A stretch of 57,852 bases of DNA, taken from contig NZ_JAHLEB010000030.1 of the NCBI RefSeq assembly GCF_018861735.1, positions 1-57,852 on the forward strand, in the 5' to 3' direction. The notes beneath the pieces are model-generated. The model searched no databases. It was not told where the DNA came from and worked only from the letters and a program-made list of their open reading frames with translations. Positions 51,106 through 57,852 of this stretch are shown one piece after another. The position numbers and the translations under genes are program-made. The stretch's first letter is position 1. The number at the start of each line of letters is the position of its first letter. Source of the stretch: Clostridium lacusfryxellense (lineage in GTDB: Bacteria > Bacillota > Clostridia > Clostridiales > Clostridiaceae).

Positions 51106-53011
51106 AAATGTGAATAGTATAAAATCCTCAAATAACAAAAAAATCTTTAATAATAGGAAACCTAAAAACACAAAACAGACATTAATAAGAATATTAAAAT
51201 ATATATTAGTATATAAACTTCAGTTAGGAATTGTTTTTGTTACTATCATTCTAAGTTCCCTTGCAAGCATAGCAGGGACATACCTTTTGAAACCATTAAT
51301 AAACAATTACATCATTCCGTATATTGGAAGAAAAAATGTAGATTTGTCTTCATTTATTAGGATGCTATTTATTATGGGAATAATTTATCTTCTAGGCGTA
51401 TTATCAACCTATGTCTATAATCGTATAATGGTCAATATATCTACGGGTACATTAAAGAGAATTAGAGTAAATCTATTTGATAATATGCAGGATTTGCCTA
51501 TCAAATATTTTGATACACATACTCATGGTGAAATGATGAGTTGTTATACTAATGATACTGATGCTATGCGTGAAATGCTAAGTCAAAGTATACCGCAACT
51601 TATTTCATGCGTAGTAACAATAATGGGTATATTTATTGCAATGCTTGTGCTCAGCCCCAAACTAACACTGCTTGTTGTCTTAATGCTCGCTGTTATGTTA
51701 ATGGTTATCTCTAAAATCGGAGGTAAAAGTTCTCTGTACTTTAAGAAACAACAAAAGGTTGTTGGCTATGTAAATGGATATATTGAAGAGATGATTGAGG
51801 GTCAAAAGGTTATAAAAGTATTTTGTCATGAAGATGTTGTAAAGAATGACTTCGATAAACTAAATGAAGAATTATGTGAGGCTGCAACAGGAGCGAATAC
51901 CTATGCAAATATATTGATGCCTATTATGGGTAATTTATCATACCTGCATTATGCTATTACTTCAGTGGCAGGAGCTTATCTTGTAATTATGGGAAGCTTA
52001 GACATAGGTACAATTGCTTCGTTTTTGCAATATACTCGTTCTTTTTCACAACCTATTACGCAAATTTCTCAGCAAATTAATTCCGTATTATCAGCCCTTG
52101 CTGGTGCTGAGCGGATTTTTGAATTAATTGATGAATTGCCAGAGGTGGATGAGGGTTATGTATCTCTTATAAATGTTGAAAAAAATAAAGATGATGAATT
52201 AATAGAAACGCAGGATTATACAGGTATGTGGGCGTGGAAACACCCTCATAATGATGGGTCGATTTCATATACACAATTAAGAGGTGACGTTCAATTTGAA
52301 AATGTTACTTTTGGTTATAATGATGATAAAATAGTGCTTAATAATATTTCACTGTTTGCAAAACCCGGGCAGAAAATTGCTTTTGTTGGATCGACTGGGG
52401 CAGGAAAAACAACAATCACTAATTTAATTAATCGTTTTTATGAAGTTCAAAAAGGAAAAATACGATATGATGGTATAAACACTACAAAGATTAAAAAAGA
52501 TGATTTAAGACGTTCGCTTGCTATGGTATTACAAGACACTCATTTGTTTACAGGCACCGTAAGTAGTAATATACGTTATGGAAAATTAAATGCTACAGAT
52601 GAAGAAATTGTATCTGCAGCAAAACTTGCAAATGCTGATTCATTTATAAAACATCTCCCGCTTGGGTATGATACAGTGCTCACGTCTGATGGAACAAATT
52701 TGAGCCAAGGACAAAGACAGCTTATTGCTATAGCAAGAGCAGCTGTAGCGAATCCACCAGTACTTATATTAGACGAGGCAACAAGTTCCATTGACACAAG
52801 AACAGAGGCCTTAATTGAAAAAGGAATGAATAAGCTTATGGAAGGTAGAACAGTATTTGTAATTGCACATAGGCTCTCTACTGTTCGTAATGCTAAAGCC
52901 ATTATGGTACTTGAAAATGGTGAAATTATTGAGCGTGGTGACCACGACGTACTCTTAGAAAAAAAAGGAAAATATTATCAGCTTTATACTGGGATGTTTG
53001 AACTATCTTAA
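51095..53011 (+). CDS. ABC exporter half-transporter with canonical ATP site
   Basis: A 638-residue partner of the preceding gene, overlapping it by 11 bases. After a basic N-terminal stretch of about 30 residues come six helices (to about 345). A linker of about 50 residues with 'YTGMWAWKHPHNDGSIS' precedes the ATPase. Walker A is GSTGAGKTT (from 432), the signature is LSQGQRQLI, Walker B is 'VLILDEATSS' with Glu561, and the switch His592 is in 'VIAHRLS'. The hydrolytic residues are intact. The two proteins should form a heterodimer with one active and one degenerate site. Confidence 0.92.
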   Translation: MPDKNVNSIKSSNNKKIFNNRKPKNTKQTLIRILKYILVYKLQLGIVFVTIILSSLASIAGTYLLKPLINNYIIPYIGRKNVDLSSFIRMLFIMGIIYLLGVLSTYVYNRIMVNISTGTLKRIRVNLFDNMQDLPIKYFDTHTHGEMMSCYTNDTDAMREMLSQSIPQLISCVVTIMGIFIAMLVLSPKLTLLVVLMLAVMLMVISKIGGKSSLYFKKQQKVVGYVNGYIEEMIEGQKVIKVFCHEDVVKNDFDKLNEELCEAATGANTYANILMPIMGNLSYLHYAITSVAGAYLVIMGSLDIGTIASFLQYTRSFSQPITQISQQINSVLSALAGAERIFELIDELPEVDEGYVSLINVEKNKDDELIETQDYTGMWAWKHPHNDGSISYTQLRGDVQFENVTFGYNDDKIVLNNISLFAKPGQKIAFVGSTGAGKTTITNLINRFYEVQKGKIRYDGINTTKIKKDDLRRSLAMVLQDTHLFTGTVSSNIRYGKLNATDEEIVSAAKLANADSFIKHLPLGYDTVLTSDGTNLSQGQRQLIAIARAAVANPPVLILDEATSSIDTRTEALIEKGMNKLMEGRTVFVIAHRLSTVRNAKAIMVLENGEIIERGDHDVLLEKKGKYYQLYTGMFELS

Positions 53012-53082
53012 AATATGGTTTCTGTTTAGGAAAAGAGTGCATAAGATGTGTAAACAGGATATAATAAAATAATGTATGTATA

Positions 53083-53121
53083 TATAGACTCTATAAAGTA
53101 TATAGGAGTCTATAATATTTT
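53083..53121 (+). terminator. possible terminator after the ABC exporter operon
   Basis: The arms TATAGACTC and GAGTCTATA with an AT-rich interior are followed by ATATTTT. The T run is weak, so termination is uncertain. Confidence 0.45.
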
Positions 53122-53179
53122 AAGAAAAAATAATCGGTGTAGAGTCTAATACACTAGATATTTAAAGGAGTTTTATTTT

Positions 53180-54028
53180 ATGAATGAATTACTTAAACAA
53201 ATTGAATATAATAACGGGGAATTCCCAGAAACACAATTAAAGGAAATAATAAGTCGCAGGGAAGAATTTATACCTGAACTACTTGATATATTAAGAAATG
53301 CTAAAGAAAATTATGACGAAATATTAGAAAAGCCTGAATACTTCGCACATATATATGCAACTTTCTTACTTGCACAGTTTAAGGAAAAACAAAGTGCTGA
53401 GCTGATTATTGATTTAGTTAGTATACCTAATGAAATCTCAACAGATATTTTCCGTGAGTATCTTACAGAAGATTTACATAAAATTTTAGCATCAGTTTGT
53501 GGAAGCAATGTTGAGCTGATAAAAGGACTCGTGGAAGATAGTAGGGTTAATGAATACGTTAGAGGAGCTGCTATTAAATCTTTTATTGCACTCCTAGGCG
53601 AAGGTGTTATGACTCAAGGCGAGGTTATTGAATATTATAAAAGTTTATATAATGGAAAACTTGAAAGGGAATATTCACAAGTATGGAATGAACTTATATA
53701 CGATTCTTGTGATGCTGGTCCTAGTGAGTTATATCAGCATATAAAAAAAGCTTATGAAGATGAATTAGTAGACGAGGATTGTATATCTTTAGAAGAAGTC
53801 GATGAGGCTATTAAAATTCATGATACATCAAAATTTCCGAATTTAAAGGGTGAAGGTTATTCGTTTTTTGAGGATACTATAGAAGAACTTGGATGTTGGA
53901 GCTGTTTTAATAAAAAGGCAACTCGAACGAAATCAGAATTTATGACAGGAATTAATAAGATGAATAAGAGTAAAAATAAAGCTAAAAAGAAGCAGGTAAA
54001 ATCAACTAAAAAGAAACAGAGAAAATAA
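53180..54028 (+). CDS. DUF1186 family protein with lysine-rich tail
   Basis: A 282-residue soluble, helical (HEAT-like) protein. 'PEYFAHIYATFLLAQFKEKQSAELIIDLVS' and 'ITDIFREYLTEDLHKILAS'-like segments match DUF1186, a family of unknown function. Many relatives end in a zinc-binding SEC-C motif. Here there is 'ELGCWSCFNKKATR', with only one CxxC, then a tail of about 30 residues made mostly of Lys and Asn. ATG 53180 follows AAAGGAGTT. The HAD phosphatase gene starts 24 bases after it, probably in the same unit. Confidence 0.7.
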   Translation: MNELLKQIEYNNGEFPETQLKEIISRREEFIPELLDILRNAKENYDEILEKPEYFAHIYATFLLAQFKEKQSAELIIDLVSIPNEISTDIFREYLTEDLHKILASVCGSNVELIKGLVEDSRVNEYVRGAAIKSFIALLGEGVMTQGEVIEYYKSLYNGKLEREYSQVWNELIYDSCDAGPSELYQHIKKAYEDELVDEDCISLEEVDEAIKIHDTSKFPNLKGEGYSFFEDTIEELGCWSCFNKKATRTKSEFMTGINKMNKSKNKAKKKQVKSTKKKQRK

Positions 54029-54052
54029 TAGTAAAAAACAGGGGGATGTTTT

Positions 54053-54697
54053 ATGGCTATCAAGAATATTTTGTTTGATTTAGATGGGACTTTGCTCGAT
54101 ACAAATGAATTAATTATACAATCCTTTCAACATACTTATAAAAGGCACTTGAATAAAGATGTGGATAAAGAGTATGTTATAAAAAGTTTTGGGGAAATCT
54201 TAAAAATTACATTAGACAGAGAATTTGGTGAGGTTAGTGACGAGGCTATTAAAACATATAGAGATTTCCAGGTTGGGAACTTTGAAAAGCTAATTTCTAT
54301 ACATAGTGGAGTAGCAGAAGGTATAAAAGAACTCCATAGGTTAGGTTATAAGCTGGGAATTGTAACCTCTCGCTTAAATGAGTCTGCTATTCGGGGCATA
54401 AAACATTACGGACTGATGGATTATTTCGAAGTTATTATAAGTGCTGATGACACAGAGATACATAAACCAGATCCTACCCCGGCACTTATGGCACTTGCGA
54501 AACTAGGTGGAAATGTTTTGGAAACCATGATAGTAGGGGATAGCTCATTTGATATTTTATGTGGGAAAAATGCAGGGATGACATCTGTCGCTGTGGGATG
54601 GAGTGCACTCCCTAAGGAAATAATCCTTAAGTGTGAACCTGATTATGTAGTTGAGAGTATGGAAAATCTAGTGTCACTTATAGAAAAGCTAAAGTAA
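54053..54697 (+). CDS. PpaX-like HAD phosphatase
   Basis: A 214-residue HAD hydrolase of the PpaX/Gph group. The nucleophile motif is LFDLDGTLLDT (Asp9, Asp11), the cap domain covers about 17-80, 'GIVTSRLNES' is motif II, 'HKPDPTPAL' motif III and 'MIVGDSSFDILCGKNAGM' motif IV. PpaX relatives hydrolyse pyrophosphate or small phosphate esters. ATG 54053 follows a GGGGGATG site. A strong terminator follows directly. Confidence 0.85.
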   Translation: MAIKNILFDLDGTLLDTNELIIQSFQHTYKRHLNKDVDKEYVIKSFGEILKITLDREFGEVSDEAIKTYRDFQVGNFEKLISIHSGVAEGIKELHRLGYKLGIVTSRLNESAIRGIKHYGLMDYFEVIISADDTEIHKPDPTPALMALAKLGGNVLETMIVGDSSFDILCGKNAGMTSVAVGWSALPKEIILKCEPDYVVESMENLVSLIEKLK

Positions 54698-54742
54698 TAA
54701 CGATAAAAAAGATGTTCTTTATGAACATCTTTTTTATCGTTA
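54696..54742. terminator. bidirectional terminator
   Basis: A stem of about 20 perfect pairs (ATAACGATAAAAAAGATGTTC and complement) with a short loop lies between the convergent HAD and aldo/keto reductase genes. Confidence 0.9.
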
Positions 54743-54753
54743 TATGTTATTCT

Positions 54754-55596
54754 TTAAAAATTAAAAGTGTCTGGGTTTGATCCAACTCGACTGTCTTCAT
54801 TTAATGAAGCAATTTGTTCTAAATCTTCTTTTGTAAGAGTAAAATCAAACACATTTGAATTTTCAATAATTCTATGTTCTTTTATTGATTTTGGAATAGT
54901 TATAACTCCGTTTTGAAGGTCCCAACGGATAATAACTTGTGCAACTGATTTACCATGTTTTTCTGCAATCTCTTTTAAAATAGCGTTATCAAATAATCCA
55001 CCCTGCATTAAAGGCGACCATGCCTCGAATTGAATTCCTTGTTTCTTGCAAAAGTGTCTTAGATCTATTTGTGCAAGTCGTGGATGAAATTCCACTTGAT
55101 TTATTGCTGGAACTATTTCGGCATCCTTAAGTAAATCTTCTAAATGATGAACATGAAAATTACTTACTCCTATGGTACGAACCTTCTTTTCTTTGTAAAG
55201 AGTTTCTAAAGCTCTCCATGTATCCTTATATTTACCAGCTACTGGCCAGTGAATAAGATATAAATCAAGATAGTCAAGTCCTAATCTCTTTAAACTATCA
55301 TCATATGCTTTTAGAGTAGTATCATAACCTTGATCTGAATTCCAAACTTTTGATGTTACGAATAAGTCTTTTCTTGAAAGGCCAGTTGCTTTTAGGCCTT
55401 CTTTAATTCCTTGGCCTACGCCCTCTTCATTTTTATAAACGAAGGCGGTATCTATGCTGCGATATCCATTTTTAATTGCTGTGGTTACTGCATTTGCTGC
55501 TTCACTACCATCCTTAACTTTAAAAACACCTAGTCCAACCCAAGGCATTTTCACTCCGTTATTTAACTCAACTGTACTCTGTAAATTATTCAACAT
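54754..55596 (-). CDS. aldo/keto reductase (AKR5-type)
   Basis: A 280-residue NADPH-dependent reductase of aldehydes and ketones. The catalytic tetrad is complete: Asp49 (SIDTAFVY), Tyr54, Lys83 (VTSKVW) and His116 (YLIHWPV). The cofactor segment 'VITIPKSIKEHRIIEN' is near residue 235. Overall similarity is to methylglyoxal/glyoxal reductases such as YvgN and to 2,5-diketogluconate reductases. The first residue is ATG 55596, behind GGAGG on the minus strand. Single gene. Confidence 0.92.
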   Translation of the reverse strand: MLNNLQSTVELNNGVKMPWVGLGVFKVKDGSEAANAVTTAIKNGYRSIDTAFVYKNEEGVGQGIKEGLKATGLSRKDLFVTSKVWNSDQGYDTTLKAYDDSLKRLGLDYLDLYLIHWPVAGKYKDTWRALETLYKEKKVRTIGVSNFHVHHLEDLLKDAEIVPAINQVEFHPRLAQIDLRHFCKKQGIQFEAWSPLMQGGLFDNAILKEIAEKHGKSVAQVIIRWDLQNGVITIPKSIKEHRIIENSNVFDFTLTKEDLEQIASLNEDSRVGSNPDTFNF

Positions 55597-55803
55597 TATA
55601 ATAAAACCTCCTTGATAATAATCATTAGTATAAATTTAGTATATAACATATAGTTACTTATAACAAACTTACTACTTTGAAAAATATTTAATTGTAGATA
55701 AATAGAATAAAAATTTAACATATTAGTTAAACTAAATTAGAAAACAATTGATAAAAGTGATGAAAAAAATAGAAACATACTTATTACGTTAGAAGGTGAA
55801 ATA

Positions 55804-56283
55804 ATGTCTAATATGAAAAAGAAAAAATTAACTCCAGTTCAACTTAAATACGCTGAAATAGCAAAAAGTAAGGAGCCTAAAAGACCTATCTTAAGAAATT
55901 GTATTAGAGCCTTTTTTGTTGGCGGTATCATATGTACTATAGGACAGTGTATACAGTGGTTATTAATAAACTATTGTAATTTTAATGAAAAAACATCGGT
56001 TGGTCCAACTGATGTAGTTTTAATATTTTTTGCAGCATTGCTTACCGGAATTGGTATTTACGACCATCTTGGCCAATGGGCTGGAGCTGGTAGTGCAGTT
56101 CCAATTACAGGTTTTGCGAATTCAATAGCTTCTGCTGCAATTGAGCATAAGAGTGAGGGATATGTGCTTGGGGTAGCTGGTAATATGTTTAGGCTTGCTG
56201 GTGCGATAATAGTTTATGGAGTTTTTTCTGCTTTTGTGATTGCTACAATAAAAATTACAATAAAATGGTTGGGGGCGATGTAG
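55804..56283 (+). CDS. spoVAC: stage V sporulation protein AC
   Basis: A 159-residue membrane protein with about four helices. The SpoVAC core 'RNCIRAFFVGGIICTIGQCIQ' and 'GIYDHLGQWAGAGSAVPITGFANSIAS' is intact. It is part of the channel that moves dipicolinic acid into the developing spore and out at germination. ATG 55804 follows AGAAGGTG. A CATACTT at 55776-55782 resembles the sigma-G -10 (CATACTA), but a matching -35 at proper distance is not clear. It is the first gene of spoVACDE; spoVAD follows with no gap. Confidence 0.94.
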   Translation: MSNMKKKKLTPVQLKYAEIAKSKEPKRPILRNCIRAFFVGGIICTIGQCIQWLLINYCNFNEKTSVGPTDVVLIFFAALLTGIGIYDHLGQWAGAGSAVPITGFANSIASAAIEHKSEGYVLGVAGNMFRLAGAIIVYGVFSAFVIATIKITIKWLGAM

Positions 56284-57285
56284 ATGCTTAAAGGACATCA
56301 AACATGGATTTTTAATTCTAAACCTACAATATTAAGTTCTGCAGCCGTTGGTGGTCCATTTGAAGGGAATGGTGCTTTGGCTGATGATTTTGATATAATT
56401 CATGAGGATTTATGGGTCGGTCAAGATAGCTTTGAAAAGGCAGAAAAGGTTTTGCTTGAACACGCTTGCGAAAAAGCAATAGAAAAATCAGGTATAAAAA
56501 ATGAGGATATTAATTTCTTTATTAGTGGAGACTTAATGAATCAGATTACTTCTAGTAGTTTTACTGCACGAACTCTGGGAATACCTTTTTTAGGGATATT
56601 TGGTGCTTGTTCTAGTTCTATGGAAGGTTTAGCTCTGGCTGCTCAATTGGTAGACAGCAATGCAGCCGATTTTGTTATAGCATCTGCATGTAGTCATAAT
56701 GCCGCAGCTGAAAAACAATATAGATACCCAACAGAGTATGGGGGTCAAAAACCTCCAACTGCTCAATGGACCGTAACTGGTGCTGGTGCTGCAGTAGTTG
56801 GAAAAGAAGGAGACGGGCCTAAAGTTACGTCTGCCACAATAGGCAGAGTAATCGACATGGGTATTTCAGACCCATATAATATGGGAGCGGCCATGGCCCC
56901 CGCGGCAGTGGATACTATTGAAGCACATTTTAGAGATATGAATATTGACGCATCATATTATGATCTTATTGCCACTGGTGATTTGGGGAAGGTAGGACAC
57001 GAGATTGCTATTGCTTTATTAAAGAAACATGGCATCGAAATTCCTCCAGAAAAATTTACCGACTGTGGACTTCTAATATATAAAAAAGATCAACCAGTTT
57101 TTTCAGGTGGTAGTGGATGTGGCTGTTCGGCTACTGTAACGTATGGACATTTTCTTAATCGTATGCGAAAAGGTGAATTAAAGAAAATATTAATTGTTGC
57201 AACAGGTGCTTTATTGTCCCCAATATCCTATCAGCAAAAGGAAAGCATACCTTGCATCGCCCATGCAGTTTCTATAGAAATGTAA
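56284..57285 (+). CDS. spoVAD: stage V sporulation protein AD
   Basis: A 333-residue thiolase-fold protein that binds dipicolinic acid. Marks are 'AVGGPFEGNGALADDFDIIHED', 'LGIPFLGIFGACSSSMEGLALA', 'ASACSHNAAAEKQYRYPTEYG' and 'DLIATGDLGKVGHEI'. The length is normal. ATG 56284 comes right after the spoVAC stop, with GGGGGCGATG overlapping that gene's end as ribosome site. It acts at the spore inner membrane with SpoVAC and SpoVAE. Confidence 0.95.
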   Translation: MLKGHQTWIFNSKPTILSSAAVGGPFEGNGALADDFDIIHEDLWVGQDSFEKAEKVLLEHACEKAIEKSGIKNEDINFFISGDLMNQITSSSFTARTLGIPFLGIFGACSSSMEGLALAAQLVDSNAADFVIASACSHNAAAEKQYRYPTEYGGQKPPTAQWTVTGAGAAVVGKEGDGPKVTSATIGRVIDMGISDPYNMGAAMAPAAVDTIEAHFRDMNIDASYYDLIATGDLGKVGHEIAIALLKKHGIEIPPEKFTDCGLLIYKKDQPVFSGGSGCGCSATVTYGHFLNRMRKGELKKILIVATGALLSPISYQQKESIPCIAHAVSIEM

Positions 57286-57304
57286 AAAGAGGTGTGATTA
57301 ATTT

Positions 57305-57658
57305 ATGGAAAAATTTATTTTAGCATTTGTAATAGGTGGTCTAATTTGTGTTATTGGGCAGCTTATAATGGATATTTTGAAAATCACCCCAGCACATACT
57401 ACCTGTACATTAGTAGTAATTGGAGCAATTTTAGGAGGGCTAGGTTTATACGATCCTTTGGTGAAATTTGCAGGTGCCGGAGCATTTGTACCTATAAGTA
57501 GTTTTGGAAATACTCTTGTAGCAGGGGCTCTAATTGATGCTGAAAAAACAGGATTTATAGGCATTTTTACCGGAGTTTTTAAAACAGCAAGCGCAGGCAT
57601 TTCTGCTGCCATAACTTTTGGGTTTATTGGTGCTTTAATTTTTAAACCAAAAGGTTAA
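57305..57658 (+). CDS. spoVAE: stage V sporulation protein AE (SpoVAEb)
   Basis: A 117-residue protein with about four helices. '[16 protein letters not shown]' and '[27 protein letters not shown]' match SpoVAEb and mirror the related SpoVAC core. It completes the minimal spoVACDE set found in clostridia; spoVAA, AB and AF are absent here. ATG 57305 follows AGAGGTG. No clear terminator was seen after it, and 57659-57742 holds no gene. Confidence 0.94.
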   Translation: MEKFILAFVIGGLICVIGQLIMDILKITPAHTTCTLVVIGAILGGLGLYDPLVKFAGAGAFVPISSFGNTLVAGALIDAEKTGFIGIFTGVFKTASAGISAAITFGFIGALIFKPKG

Positions 57659-57742
57659 AGTATCTCCTGCAGAAGCTGCTACCTCCTGAAATATAGTTAA
57701 ATATATAGTATTACAGATAGTAATAACAAAAGCACTTATTTA

Positions 57743-57852
57743 TGAACCGACACCTGTCAAGTAGACACGTAAAATAATTAAAAATGTATAAGATGATGCG
57801 ATCAAATTGTTGGTCGCATTTCTTATGCAGTGTGTTTGTTCTTCTTTGCTTC
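57743..57852 (+). mobile_element. possible left end of an IS3-family insertion sequence (cut by window edge)
   Basis: The bases from TGAACCGACACC through 'tcaagtagacac' (57743-57768) resemble the terminal repeat of IS3/IS150-type elements, which begin with TG and carry AAGTnGACA-like blocks. A hairpin (ATGCGATCAAATTGTTGGTCGCAT, 57794-57818) follows, then T-rich DNA to the edge. No transposase frame can be seen because the window ends. Confidence 0.35.

Noticed and set aside
1-57852. CRISPR arrays and tRNA genes
   Set aside because: No series of spaced identical repeats and no cloverleaf with a GGTTCGA-type T-arm was noticed while reading both strands; a covariance search would settle the tRNA point.

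Overview
The window comes from a low-GC, endospore-forming anaerobe of the Clostridium type. Evidence: AT-rich DNA with strong AAGGAGG-type ribosome sites; spore genes (tlp for a small acid-soluble protein, and spoVAC-spoVAD-spoVAE for dipicolinate transport); an oxygen-independent class III ribonucleotide reductase (nrdD-nrdG); and a clostridial-type agrBD peptide signalling module. A secreted DUF3494 ice-binding protein at 21.0-21.7 kb suggests a cold-adapted species. The cold-living C. estertheticum / C. frigoris group would fit, but that is inference; the species is not identified.

Layout. 0-0.5 kb: 3' end of a 23S rRNA gene and a 5S rRNA gene with terminator. 0.6-5.2 kb: small hypothetical gene, an RNase Z-like gene interrupted by an in-frame stop, a membrane protein, a MarR-regulated cation/proton antiporter, a DUF5317 protein. 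5.3-8.4 kb: a sensor-like membrane protein, agrB, an agrD pro-peptide gene (6476-6610), then a bifunctional GGDEF/HD-GYP cyclic-di-GMP enzyme. 8.5-13.0 kb: tlp, a permease remnant, a COG0523 GTPase and divergent znuCB / znuA zinc-uptake genes with matching palindromic operator candidates. 13.1-16.4 kb: cobalamin riboswitch plus terminator controlling a cbiQOMN cobalt ECF transporter. 16.5-21.0 kb: nrdDG, DUF3842, and a second CbiM-type Ni/Co protein behind an attenuator-like leader. 21.0-23.5 kb: ice-binding protein, a shortened HTH regulator, phosphoglycerate mutase.

23.6-33.5 kb is a maltose region: a cytoplasmic sugar-binding-domain/GGDEF fusion, maltose phosphorylase with beta-phosphoglucomutase, a LacI-type regulator and a three-gene ABC importer without an ATPase. 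Imported maltose would be split by phosphate into glucose and beta-glucose-1-phosphate, and the latter turned into glucose-6-phosphate. After an HtrA protease (33.7 kb), 34.9-41.5 kb holds a second sugar-type system: a LacI-type repressor with three near-identical operators, a complete TRAP importer and a GH31 alpha-glucosidase. This is an unusual combination that points to an acidic alpha-glucoside as substrate.

41.7-57.7 kb: a soluble orphan PAS histidine kinase, an AAE-family transporter with a structured leader, a glutathione peroxidase with an extra Cys-bearing tail, a dicarboxylate/amino acid symporter, an aminotransferase, a MarR-controlled heterodimeric ABC exporter with one degenerate ATP site, DUF1186, a PpaX-like HAD phosphatase, an aldo/keto reductase and the spoVACDE operon. 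The last ~110 bases resemble the left end of an IS3-family element cut by the window edge. No CRISPR array and no tRNA gene were seen.
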